Part shown: piece after piece, positions 15,291 through 23,831 of the stretch
Layout: every line of letters begins with the position of its first letter
Numbering within the stretch: the first letter of the stretch is position 1
Assembly: GCA_016926875.1 (NCBI GenBank)
Contig: JAFGNU010000037.1
Span: 1 to 36,865, forward strand
Reading direction: 5' to 3'
From: Anaerolineae bacterium
GTDB lineage: Bacteria; Chloroflexota; Anaerolineae; Aggregatilineales; Aggregatilineaceae
Length of the DNA: 36,865 nt
Program-made: the position numbers and the translations under genes
The notes under the pieces: generated by a model
Databases searched by the model: none
The model's input: only the letters and a program-made list of their open reading frames with translations
What the model was told of the DNA's origin: nothing

Positions 15291-17138
15291 ATGTTGCGGC
15301 ACCAAATACGTAGACTGATCATTGGCTCGCCACTGCCATCAGCAGAAGCAGCCGAAAAACGCCTCGACAAAATCCGCGCGCTGGCGGCGCTCTCGCCTGA
15401 CGCGCTGGCTTCGGTGGCCTATGCGAACCAGGAGATTTTCCTGGGCCTGGCGGTGGCAGGAGCTGCCGGATTGGCGTACTCCTGGGCCATTGCCCTCGTT
15501 ATCACCGGCCTGCTCGCCATTCTGACACTATCTTATTCCCAGACGATTCAGGCGTACCCCGCTGGTGGGGGATCGTATACTGTTGCGCGTGAAAACCTGG
15601 GCGAAACAATAGGGTTGGTGGCAGCCGCGGCCCTTCTCATCGACTACGTGTTAAATGCTGCCGTGAGCTTGACAGCAGGCGTTGAGGCGCTGGCTTCAGC
15701 GTTTCCGAGCCTGTGGCCCTATCGCACCGGGCTGTCACTGACATTGCTGGTATTGATCACCCTGGTGAACTTGAGAGGGATGCAAGAAACCGGGACCGTT
15801 ATGGCACTGCCTGTCTATTTCTTTTTGATCACCTACCTGGGAATGATCGCCTATGGCATCGTGGTTGCCCTGGTTGAAGGCCCTGGATCGTTACAGGCAC
15901 ATGCGCCACCGGCGTTCGAAACGATCACATTGGTTTTGCTGCTCCGCACATTTGCAGCAGGCGCAACCGCGCTCACTGGGGTTGAGGCCATCAGCAATGC
16001 AGTGCCCGTCTTCAAACCACCCGAATCCCGCCATGCCCGCCAGACAATGATGGCAATGGCTGTGTTGATGGGCGTGTTGTTCCTGGGGACTATTGGATTG
16101 ATCCGGTTTCTGGCGATAACGACTGGGGCAGAGGAAACCATACTCTCAGCGTTATCGCGGCGTCTCTTCGGGTCCGGGATCGTATATTACCTTGTCCAGA
16201 TGGCCACACTGGGCGTATTGATCGTGGCCGCCAACACCAGCTTCACAGGCTTCCCGCGCGTGACATCCATCATGGCACACGACAGTTTTGTGCCACGTCA
16301 ACTGAAGATGTTGGGCGACCGGCTGGTTTTTTCCAACGGCATTATTCTCCTATCCAGCCTGGCTGGTTTTTTGATCGTCGTCTTTCGCGGAGATTCGCAT
16401 CATTTGATCCCACTGTTTGCAGTAGGTGCATTCCTGGCATTTTCGCTGTCCCAAACGGGAATGGTGGCGCATTGGATACACGAACGAGGCCCACACTGGC
16501 GTGTTCACGCGGCCATCAATGGCGTAGGCGCGGTTGCTACAAGCGCAGCCCTAGTGATCATTGGCAGCAGCAAGTTCACTCATGGTGCCTGGATTGTCAT
16601 GTTGCTTATTCCGCTGTTTGTGTTCGGGTTTCGGCGCATTCGTGCGCATTACGAGGAGGTTGCTGAGGAGCTAACGCTGGCAGGGCAATCACTGTCCTTT
16701 GTCATTGACAGTCCTCCTCGTATTGTTGTACCTGTAGCCGGTGTTCATCGCGGCGTAGTGGAAGCCTTGCAGTATGCGCGTTCGATTTCTCCACAGGTCA
16801 CTGCTGTGTATATTGAGATCGATCCCGATTCAGCCGCCAACATGGAAGAAAAATGGCGTCAATACGGCCTATATGACCTTGCGCCATTGGTTATCCTCAC
16901 GTCACCCTACCGGTCGTTTATCGGCCCGTTCTTGGCCTATCTTGACCAGATGGATGCTGAAGGCGGAGATGGACAACTGGCCAGCGTAGTGATCCCTGAG
17001 TTCGTCCCGGCCAAATGGTGGCACAATTCCCTGCACAACCAAACAGCGTGGTTACTCAAGATAACCCTGTTATACCGGCGATACCGTCTGGGCAAAAGCC
17101 GGGCGATCATTGATGTACCTTTCCACTTGCGCCATTGA
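15291..17138 (+). CDS. APC-family permease, KimA-like potassium transporter
   Basis: The 615-residue protein has about 12 membrane helices followed by a ~150-residue cytoplasmic domain, as in Bacillus KimA (about 607 residues), a proton-coupled K+ importer. Residues I recall as important in KimA are mostly present: LSPDALASVAYA gives D37 and Y44, and LLIDYVLNAAVSLTAG gives D118, Y119 and S126; one Thr position is Asn here. ALTGVEAISNAVPVFKPP is also typical. Export of another cation or of an amino acid is possible but less likely. The start has no ribosome site but a promoter right before it. Confidence 0.8.
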   Translation: MLRHQIRRLIIGSPLPSAEAAEKRLDKIRALAALSPDALASVAYANQEIFLGLAVAGAAGLAYSWAIALVITGLLAILTLSYSQTIQAYPAGGGSYTVARENLGETIGLVAAAALLIDYVLNAAVSLTAGVEALASAFPSLWPYRTGLSLTLLVLITLVNLRGMQETGTVMALPVYFFLITYLGMIAYGIVVALVEGPGSLQAHAPPAFETITLVLLLRTFAAGATALTGVEAISNAVPVFKPPESRHARQTMMAMAVLMGVLFLGTIGLIRFLAITTGAEETILSALSRRLFGSGIVYYLVQMATLGVLIVAANTSFTGFPRVTSIMAHDSFVPRQLKMLGDRLVFSNGIILLSSLAGFLIVVFRGDSHHLIPLFAVGAFLAFSLSQTGMVAHWIHERGPHWRVHAAINGVGAVATSAALVIIGSSKFTHGAWIVMLLIPLFVFGFRRIRAHYEEVAEELTLAGQSLSFVIDSPPRIVVPVAGVHRGVVEALQYARSISPQVTAVYIEIDPDSAANMEEKWRQYGLYDLAPLVILTSPYRSFIGPFLAYLDQMDAEGGDGQLASVVIPEFVPAKWWHNSLHNQTAWLLKITLLYRRYRLGKSRAIIDVPFHLRH

Positions 17139-17157
17139 CGATGTCTCCGGTGCGTGC

Positions 17158-17676
17158 TTACGATTCTTTTTTTGTGTCTACCCTGTCGCGACGTATCGGG
17201 CGAAGCCCTTTGACAAACTCCTCGTAGGAATGCTCTGCTGTCAGTGGCACTGTCGCCCAGGCCAGGGGACCACCGCCTGACTGGCCCCAAAACACACCTG
17301 CCGGAACATTTCTTGTCACCACTGATCCGGCTTTGATCACAGCCCCACGGCCAATATGGACGTTCGCCAAAATCACACTGTGCGGGCCAATAAACACATC
17401 GTCTTCGATCACTACCGGGCCCATATACCCATCGGATCGTTTTGGTCCCCAATACAAATGGGTGAAAATTGAAACTCGCAGTCCCAGGCTGCAATTGTTC
17501 CCAATCGTTACAGCGTCCGGGTGTAGTTCGTCGATATAAACATATTGGCTGATCCAGACATTCTTGCCAATATTCACCCCTCGCAAGCGATGCAGCGCGG
17601 GACGAACACTATGTCCGCCGGGTAACACCATTGCTAGCTTATGCAAGATTCGTTGAAATACGTTTTGTAGGACCAC
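17158..17676 (-). CDS. Hexapeptide-repeat acyltransferase (WbbJ/LacA-like)
   Basis: The 172-residue protein is built of left-handed beta-helix repeats: GVNIGKNVWIS, AVTIGNNCSLGLRVS, VVIEDDVFIGPHSVI, NVHIGRGAVIKAGSVVTRNVPAG. This is the pattern of acetyl- and acyl-transferases acting on sugars or amino groups. The usual catalytic His may be the one in FTHLYW or in GPHSVI. It starts with GTG at 17676, with AGGAGGG 14 bases upstream. It is the last gene of a five-gene minus-strand cluster, so its acyl donor may be the carrier protein encoded first. Acetyl-CoA is the alternative donor. Confidence 0.8.
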   Translation of the reverse strand: MVLQNVFQRILHKLAMVLPGGHSVRPALHRLRGVNIGKNVWISQYVYIDELHPDAVTIGNNCSLGLRVSIFTHLYWGPKRSDGYMGPVVIEDDVFIGPHSVILANVHIGRGAVIKAGSVVTRNVPAGVFWGQSGGGPLAWATVPLTAEHSYEEFVKGLRPIRRDRVDTKKES

Positions 17677-17706
17677 GTCTACTGTTGGTTCCCTCCTGGC
17701 TATTGA

Positions 17707-18678
17707 TCAAGACAACTCTACCGGTGGCTGGCGCAGGTATTCAGTTGCACGCTGTTTACCAAGAAAATCGTTGAATGCGCGTTGTACCTGTATCTCGGTT
17801 AGCCCCATCACCTTCGCTACATCTGGAATTGGAACCCCGGTTTCGTGCGCATACCATAACAGGTCCATTGTTGTAAACGGAAGACGGAAAAAGAATTCCT
17901 CTTGAGTCTGGTAAGCGCTGTACGTATCGGTCATCGGTGTACGCCGTCTCACTTCTTCAGGCACATCGAGGTACTCTGCCAACTGGTATACCTGCGTCTT
18001 TAAAAGATGACTGATCGCCCGAACGTCGACCCCGCCATCACCATATTTCACAAAGAACCCCTGCATGTGCTCGTTTTTGTTCGCAGTGCCGATAACAGCG
18101 TAATGGTGCATTTCGGCGTGGTAATAAAGCATCGCCATGCGAGTGCGCTGCTTGAAGTTGGATGCCGCCACGATCTGGAAATATTCTCGCAAGGGCAGAC
18201 GCTGGCTCTTTTCTTCGCCATCGGGGGTAACGATGATCAGCCGGAAAACGTTGAGCGTATCTTCATCCAGCACGTTTCTGGCCAGCGCGATCTTTGTTTT
18301 GTAGCCCGCTTCTGCATCGTATTCGGGAAATATCCGCTTGACCGCCTCATCGCGGCGAGCGTAACAGCCGAAGCCCTCCAGCGCCAGCGTGATGTCTTCC
18401 AGCACTGGCTCCACCCCGAAGTGACCTGCTACGCGACGGGCCAATGCCTCGCTTTCGGGATCGGAGTCCTTCTCCGGCAGCATCAGGGGAATAACTCCCT
18501 GATGCCCGAAAGCACGTATGGCGAGAGCCAATACCACCGACGAGTCGACCCCGCCGCTGATACCGAGCACTCCGCCGCGGCGGCGCATTTCCGCCCGCAC
18601 TGTTTGGCGCAGCATGGAAACGATGCGCTCCGTTTCTGCTTCAGGATCAATGTCCAGACTATGTGAACCAAAGCCCAT
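17707..18678 (-). CDS. NAD-synthase-like ATP pyrophosphatase (amide-forming)
   Basis: The 323-residue enzyme has the ATP-PPi loop SGGVDSSVVLALA (residues ~37-49) and the NadE-like block GTANKNEHMQGFFVKYGDGGVDVRAIS. Canonical NadE adenylates deamido-NAD and adds ammonia. Here the segment expected to bind the acceptor and to carry the TDE motif reads RRTPMTDTYSAYQTQEEFFF, which differs from the usual form. No glutaminase domain is fused. In this cluster it may amidate a carrier-bound or sugar acid and not deamido-NAD. ATG 18678 lies after GGGGGG; the upstream GTG at 18693 would overlap asnB. I am sure of the family but not of the substrate. Confidence 0.75.
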   Translation of the reverse strand: MGFGSHSLDIDPEAETERIVSMLRQTVRAEMRRRGGVLGISGGVDSSVVLALAIRAFGHQGVIPLMLPEKDSDPESEALARRVAGHFGVEPVLEDITLALEGFGCYARRDEAVKRIFPEYDAEAGYKTKIALARNVLDEDTLNVFRLIIVTPDGEEKSQRLPLREYFQIVAASNFKQRTRMAMLYYHAEMHHYAVIGTANKNEHMQGFFVKYGDGGVDVRAISHLLKTQVYQLAEYLDVPEEVRRRTPMTDTYSAYQTQEEFFFRLPFTTMDLLWYAHETGVPIPDVAKVMGLTEIQVQRAFNDFLGKQRATEYLRQPPVELS

Positions 18679-18689
18679 ACTTACCCCCC

Positions 18690-20711
18690 TCACGAAATAC
18701 CCGCGCCCAGGCAGACCTTCACATCATCGGCCTCTGACAGAGGCGCCGCCCTGGAAAAATCGCGGATGAACTGCTGGTGAACAAGTTGACTCGACAGGAT
18801 GCCCGCCAGCGCCATATCATCAGTTTCACTAATTGGCACTCCGCGCTCAATCTTCAGAACTAACTGCTCAACCGCCTTGGTTTTAAAGAGGCCGGTTTCG
18901 TTCAGCTTTTCCGGCGACAGCAGTTCACGGACATAATCCGGTGTTGTGTCGTTGAAGAATCCCCGGTGGATCGGCGCGCGATACGGGCGCTTGGGCCGCC
19001 GCCAGACGTCACTGGGCAGCCACTGCTCGGCAAGCTTTTTGAGAATGTACTTCTCAGTCAGGCCGCGCAGCTTGAGCGCAGGAGGCAGCCGGTTGGCAAA
19101 TTCAACCAGCCGATGATCGAGAAACGGGAACCGCCCCTCTACCGAATGGGCCATTGCCATACGGTCGCCCTGCGATGACAGCAGGTATTGTGCCATAAAA
19201 ATAGTGCTCTCCAGGTATTGCGCCCGGTGAAGCGGGTTCCACTGCATAAATTCCGGTGGGTACTGGATCGACATGGCAGATGGTTCATCCGCCAGCCTGG
19301 CGTAGCCGTGTTTCACGGCATCGCGCAATTCGTCCGAGAAAAATCGCTTGGCACGGCTTGTATTGTGCCAGCGCAGGGCATGTGAGTAATCCGGTCTGCC
19401 CACGTCCGTCAACCCCAACCGGAAGAAGGCTGTCAAATACGCACCGTTGTTCGCTGACAGGCTGGGGATATCCGAATAGAGTCTTTTGAGCAACAGGGGG
19501 CGAAGCTGTGACTCTGGCTCTCGCGCCCAAAAACGCCTGATCTTAGCCTCTTTGAAGATGTCATACCCGCCCAAAAATTCGTCGGCGCCTTCACCTGTCA
19601 GGACCACCTTGAAGGCATTGTCTCGCACCAACTTCGAAAGCAGAAACATCGGCGCGGGGGATGTGCGCAGGATGGGGATTTCGGTATGCCAGATAACTTC
19701 TGGGAAGACACGCCCAATATCAGCGTGCGTGATGTGCACAACCTGGTGATCAGTGCCCAGGTAAGACGCCATCCGGAACTGGTGGGCGCTTTCATCAAAA
19801 TCTGGATCGCTGAAGGTAATCGAGAACGTGTCGAGTCGGCTGCCGATGGTATTTCGAGTGATGGTCGCAATTGTTGACGAATCCAGCCCGCCGCTCAGGT
19901 AGGCGCCAACCGGCACATCGGCCCGCAGCCGTATCTGTGTGGCGTCGATCAACAAGGTACGGAAGCTGTCCAGGTATTCGCTCACATCCTGAGAGTCGGG
20001 TCCGGCACGGCTTGTGCTGCTGTTTTCTGAATTCGGAAAGGTTAACTGCCAGTAGGCGCGGGTAGTGAACTCGCCGCGCTGGGCCAACAGGTAATGGGCC
20101 GGTGGTACGTCCAGGATGCCGGTGAAGGCTGTGCGTGGTGATAGCGTACTCCAACAAGAAAAAATCTGGTCCAGGGCGACCGGATCGATCTCGGCCTGAA
20201 CGCGCGGGGCGGCCAGGATAGCTTTGATCTCAGAGCCGAAAATGAGCGCACCGTCCACTACTGTGTAAAACAGGGGCCTGATGCCCAAACGGTCGCGTGC
20301 CAATAAGAGCTTTTGCTCGCGTGCATCCCAGATCGCGAACGCAAACTGACCATTCAGGCGCTTCACACAGGCAGGGCCAAGCTCTTCATACAGGTGCAAA
20401 ATAACTTCGGTATCGGTCTGGGTGGCAAACCGATGGCCAAGCGCCTCAAGCTCCGCGCGCAGTTCGACAAAGTTATAGATTTCCCCGTTGAAAACGATCC
20501 AGGCCATGCTGTCTTCGTTGGCAATGGGTTGCTGGCCCGAATACAGGTCTATAATGCTCAGGCGTGCGCTGCCTAGACCGATCTGGTGGTCCAGGTAAAT
20601 ACCGAACTGGTCTGGGCCACGATGCCGGATCATGGACAGCATCTGGCGCAGGGTTGTTTCTTCAATAGGGATTTGCTTCGTTAAGCCCAGGATGCCAACT
20701 ATACCGCACAT
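18690..20711 (-). CDS. AsnB-type glutamine-dependent amidotransferase
   Basis: The 673-residue enzyme has an N-terminal Ntn glutaminase (MCGIVGILG with catalytic Cys2, then RHRGPDQFG and FNGEIYNF) and a C-terminal ATP-dependent synthetase domain with YLSGGLDSSTIAT and LTGEGADEFLGGYD. It moves glutamine ammonia onto an adenylated carboxylate. ATG 20711 is chosen because the cysteine must become the first residue. It is longer than E. coli AsnB (about 554) and resembles the asnB-like enzymes of natural-product and surface-glycan clusters. With the ligase and carrier protein beside it, a dedicated amidation is likely; plain asparagine synthesis remains possible. Confidence 0.85.
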   Translation of the reverse strand: MCGIVGILGLTKQIPIEETTLRQMLSMIRHRGPDQFGIYLDHQIGLGSARLSIIDLYSGQQPIANEDSMAWIVFNGEIYNFVELRAELEALGHRFATQTDTEVILHLYEELGPACVKRLNGQFAFAIWDAREQKLLLARDRLGIRPLFYTVVDGALIFGSEIKAILAAPRVQAEIDPVALDQIFSCWSTLSPRTAFTGILDVPPAHYLLAQRGEFTTRAYWQLTFPNSENSSTSRAGPDSQDVSEYLDSFRTLLIDATQIRLRADVPVGAYLSGGLDSSTIATITRNTIGSRLDTFSITFSDPDFDESAHQFRMASYLGTDHQVVHITHADIGRVFPEVIWHTEIPILRTSPAPMFLLSKLVRDNAFKVVLTGEGADEFLGGYDIFKEAKIRRFWAREPESQLRPLLLKRLYSDIPSLSANNGAYLTAFFRLGLTDVGRPDYSHALRWHNTSRAKRFFSDELRDAVKHGYARLADEPSAMSIQYPPEFMQWNPLHRAQYLESTIFMAQYLLSSQGDRMAMAHSVEGRFPFLDHRLVEFANRLPPALKLRGLTEKYILKKLAEQWLPSDVWRRPKRPYRAPIHRGFFNDTTPDYVRELLSPEKLNETGLFKTKAVEQLVLKIERGVPISETDDMALAGILSSQLVHQQFIRDFSRAAPLSEADDVKVCLGAGIS

Positions 20712-20856
20712 GGTTTGGCCTGTTTCCTGCATCTAGCAACTTCGGATGAGCAGAGACTTCCTGTTCACAACCCTGTCTGCACGCCAGCCTGGAGCATATC
20801 CGGCAGCAGCGCTGTCAATATAAATACCCATGCAGACCTTGTGATTCCCGTCCACT

Positions 20857-22389
20857 TCAGGTCAGCTCCTGCTTATTGATTTTGCCCGACGTGGTCTTGG
20901 GCAGTTCGTCACGAAACTCGACGTACCTGGGAATCATCAGGTCTTCCAAATTGGCGCGGCAGTGTGCCAGTATTTCCGCTTCGGTCAGGTTATCTTCTCG
21001 GCAAACCACCAGGGCTTTGATAGCCTGCCCCAAAACCGGATCGGGCACACCGATGACTGCTGCCTCGACTATCCCCGGTAGCTGGTACAGCACATTTTCG
21101 ATCTCTTTGGGCGCTACCTTTTCGCCCCGGCTCTTAATAATATCGTCCTTGCGTCCAAGAAAATACAGGTATCCTTTTTCGTCCATACGAAAGAGATCGC
21201 CGCTGTAGCACACGCGCTCGCCGGGTAGTGGACCAGGGCGAAAGCGCAGCGCAGTTGCTTCAGGATCGCCCCAATAACCGCGCATGACATGACGCCCCCG
21301 GATCACCAGCTCGCCAACCGCGCCCGGATCAAGCCGGTTCCCGTAGTCATCTTCCAACCAAACCTCAGTGCCGGGAATCGCGATACCCACAGAGCCAGGG
21401 CGCATTTCCAACTGGTCCGGCGGCAAATAAAGCGTGCGCTTCGTTTCCGTCAAGCCGTACATCGAGTAGATGGTAACATTCGGGAATCTTCGCCGGAACC
21501 CCTGAATATGGTTTGGTGGCAGCGCCGCCGCCGTATTGGTCACGTAACGCAGGCTGGAAAGATCGTAAACGCTCAGGTCCATCTTAAGCAGAATCGCCAT
21601 CATGGTCGGCACAATGGGCAGCCCTGTTACCCGCTCGTCCTGCATGCGCTGCATCAATGCTGCCGGAAAGGCAAAGCCTTTTTCGAGCACCAGCGTGCCC
21701 CCAAACCTGAAGACCATCAGCAACTGGTACAACCCATAGTCGAAAGAGAGCGGTAACGCGCAGATAACGATATCGTCTTCCACATTCTCTAAGTACTCGA
21801 TGATCGACCCTGTTGCAAAAACGATATTGCCGTGATCACTCATAACACCCTTAGGAACGCCTGTGCTGCCAGACGTATATATCAGGCAGGCAAGATCGAG
21901 ATCGATATTAACCTGCGGGGGACGCCCGGCGGGGTAAGTTGCCAGTATGGAATCAAACGAAAGAGTGCGCTCGTGTGTGGCGGCCACCTCGCCAGCGTGT
22001 TTTCCACAGCTCACACACACCCTCAATGAAGGAACTTCGGCTAAAACATCTTCTACCAGCGCGGCGTTTTGACTACCAAACAACAGCGCCTTTGCCTGGC
22101 AGTTGTTGAGGATGTACGCCAGCCTGTTACGCTTGGTAGTATGATGCACAATAACAAATACCCCACCCGCTTTGAGCGCTGCGAAAATCCCTGCCACCGC
22201 TTCCAGCGAGTTGTTTAGAAAAATCACGATCCGATCACCGCGCTCGATGCCGCGTGCAATCAGCGCGTTAGCCAGGCGATTGGCGATCTCATCGAGGTCG
22301 GCGTAGGTTAACCGTCGATCATCGCAGATGAGCGCAGTCTTTTCGGGCAGGCGTCCGGCGCTGATGTGCAAGAAATCTTGGACAAGCAT
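20857..22389 (-). CDS. AMP-forming acyl ligase (loads a carrier protein)
   Basis: The 510-residue enzyme is a complete ANL-family adenylating enzyme. It has LIYTSGSTGVPKGV, YSMYGLTETKRT, YSGDLFRMDEKGYLYFLGRKDDIIKSRGEK and a C-terminal PKTTSGKINKQEL with the catalytic lysine. It adenylates a carboxylic acid and transfers it to a thiol. Its gene follows the carrier protein gene by eight bases, so the phosphopantetheine of that carrier is the likely acceptor. The closest look-alikes I know are ligases of exosortase-A type clusters and D-alanine ligases. The substrate is not evident. Confidence 0.88.
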   Translation of the reverse strand: MLVQDFLHISAGRLPEKTALICDDRRLTYADLDEIANRLANALIARGIERGDRIVIFLNNSLEAVAGIFAALKAGGVFVIVHHTTKRNRLAYILNNCQAKALLFGSQNAALVEDVLAEVPSLRVCVSCGKHAGEVAATHERTLSFDSILATYPAGRPPQVNIDLDLACLIYTSGSTGVPKGVMSDHGNIVFATGSIIEYLENVEDDIVICALPLSFDYGLYQLLMVFRFGGTLVLEKGFAFPAALMQRMQDERVTGLPIVPTMMAILLKMDLSVYDLSSLRYVTNTAAALPPNHIQGFRRRFPNVTIYSMYGLTETKRTLYLPPDQLEMRPGSVGIAIPGTEVWLEDDYGNRLDPGAVGELVIRGRHVMRGYWGDPEATALRFRPGPLPGERVCYSGDLFRMDEKGYLYFLGRKDDIIKSRGEKVAPKEIENVLYQLPGIVEAAVIGVPDPVLGQAIKALVVCREDNLTEAEILAHCRANLEDLMIPRYVEFRDELPKTTSGKINKQELT

Positions 22390-22397
22390 CTTAGATG

Positions 22398-22652
22398 TTA
22401 TCCCTTGTTGTTTTGCCTGGAGCGTATGAAGTGTGCCAGGTTGTTCACTGAATCAAAGTTATCGGGGATGATCTCGTGGTCCGTGATTGCGATGTTGAAC
22501 TGCTCTTCAACAAAAAGCACCAGCTCCATCACTGCAACCGAATCGATAATACCCTTTTCCAGAAAGGAGTCGTTATTGTCAAACTCGAATGCATTATCAC
22601 TAAATAGCACGTTCTGGATCAGGTATTCTCGAATCTGCAATTCGATACTCAT
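22398..22652 (-). CDS. Acyl carrier protein
   Basis: The 84-residue acidic protein has the carrier motif EKGIIDSVAVMELV, in which the serine of DSVAV takes phosphopantetheine. The four-helix pattern runs from QIREYLIQNVL to LAHFIRS. ATG 22652 has GGAG ten bases upstream; a GTG at 22676 is possible but extends past the domain. It is the first gene of the cluster that continues with the ligase, AsnB-like, NadE-like and acyltransferase genes. It is a dedicated carrier and not the housekeeping AcpP, as no fatty-acid genes are near. Confidence 0.9.
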   Translation of the reverse strand: MSIELQIREYLIQNVLFSDNAFEFDNNDSFLEKGIIDSVAVMELVLFVEEQFNIAITDHEIIPDNFDSVNNLAHFIRSRQNNKG

Positions 22653-23044
22653 CGGTTCTTTTCTCCGGAAAGACACCTATTCCACTCAACCTGACGTGGC
22701 CGAGTGCAATTTTTACACTCCTTGGCTGTTTAAGCAAGTGACTTTATAAGGTCGCAAGCGTTCGCATTGCGAAAATGTCTTGATCAACGCCTGGAAATCG
22801 TCAGTTCTTTTACACAGAACGGCTACTGATCATTCTAAGGAGAAACACAAAGAATAGACGCTATACAGTATAGTCGAGAAATGGTCAGGATTCACGCGGT
22901 GATCGAGAAAACAACGCTTCGAGGTACATGTTCCAGCCCGGTCAAGGACTGCCGCAGATAGCGGTCGTTGAGGAGATTCCGCTTACGGGATGGTGAAGGC
23001 AGGAGTTGGTGCGCGAACCCGGGTCTAGGCTCCCATATCAACGC
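22653..23044. other. Intergenic region upstream of the carrier-protein cluster
   Basis: This 392-base gap is AT-richer than its surroundings. It should hold the promoter of the minus-strand cluster. Visible are the 13-base palindrome CTATACAGTATAG at 22861-22873 and a 22-codon plus-strand frame at 22928-22996 that starts MFQPGQGLPQIAVV, has GAGG before the ATG and may be a gene remnant. No tRNA or complete gene is seen. Confidence 0.5.
22861..22873. promoter_or_regulatory. Palindrome CTATAC-A-GTATAG
   Basis: Perfect six-base arms surround one central base in the intergenic region between the carrier-protein cluster and the methyltransferase gene. It could be an operator for the cluster. Nothing links it to a known regulator. 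Confidence 0.3.
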
Positions 23045-23716
23045 CTAATCCCCCAATACCAGCGCGAGGATAAAACCATCGTACCCTTTGCTGCCCACGG
23101 TCTGGATAGCGGTGGCGCTCACGCGTGACTCGGCGGCGAGCAGTTCGTTGAAGTGGCGGACCCCCTGGGCGCTGGGATCGCTGCTGGCGGCATCGATTAC
23201 TGCTCCATTGCGCACGATGTTATCGGCGACGAGTAGGCTACCAGGACGGGAAAGCTTGAGCGCCCACGCGAGGTAACCCGGATTGTCGCGTTTATCGGCA
23301 TCAATGAAAATCAGGTCAAATGGGCCGTGCCCCTCAGCAGCAAGCTGTGGTAACGTCTCCAGCGCTTTTCCCAGGCGGAGATCAACCACGTCAGCGAATC
23401 CGGCGCGGGCGATATTGGCCTCGGCCACGTCGGCATATGCTGGATTGACCTCCAGCGTGATCAGGCGGCCACCGGCAGGGAGCGCCCGCGCCAGCCAGAT
23501 CGTGCTGTAACCGCCCAACGTGCCAATCTCTAAGATGGTACGCGCTTGCTGCATCAAAGCCAATAGCATCAACAGCTTGCCCTGGCTCGGTGACACACTG
23601 TGCGGCGGCAGACCTGCTGCTTCGCTCGCCCGCAGCGCCGCCTCCAGTGCCGGATCGGACAGCGTAAACAGATCGAGGAAATAGCGATCAACCGCGGACC
23701 ACTGCTCCTGCATCAT
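23045..23716 (-). CDS. Class I O-methyltransferase (caffeoyl-CoA OMT-like family)
   Basis: The 223-residue SAM-dependent enzyme has ILEIGTLGGYSTIWLARALP as the SAM-binding loop, then ITLEVNPAYADVA, FDLIFIDADKRDNPGYLAWAL and LLVADNIVRNGAVID, which carry the metal ligands of the family. It methylates small hydroxyl groups such as catechols in known members. The substrate here is unknown. AGGAGA precedes the ATG; a second ATG follows at once. It is on the same strand as the carrier-protein cluster but is separated from it by about 390 bases, so it may not belong to it. Confidence 0.9.
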   Translation of the reverse strand: MMQEQWSAVDRYFLDLFTLSDPALEAALRASEAAGLPPHSVSPSQGKLLMLLALMQQARTILEIGTLGGYSTIWLARALPAGGRLITLEVNPAYADVAEANIARAGFADVVDLRLGKALETLPQLAAEGHGPFDLIFIDADKRDNPGYLAWALKLSRPGSLLVADNIVRNGAVIDAASSDPSAQGVRHFNELLAAESRVSATAIQTVGSKGYDGFILALVLGD

Positions 23717-23831
23717 CTTTCTCTCTCCTGTAAGGGCCGCTGCATTTGAGTAGTTTCATGCCTTCACGGCGAACACGTCTCGCTCAACTGCATATGCGTG
23801 ACTTCTATTCGTATTGAGCCCTGTCTTGCTC

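Noticed and set aside
15032..15313. 93-codon gene upstream of the permease
   Set aside because: No recognisable domain, no ribosome site, overlap with the permease start and promoter.
22990..23040. Possible tRNA T-arm (CCCGGGTTCGCGC on the minus strand)
   Set aside because: No acceptor or anticodon arm can be folded around it.
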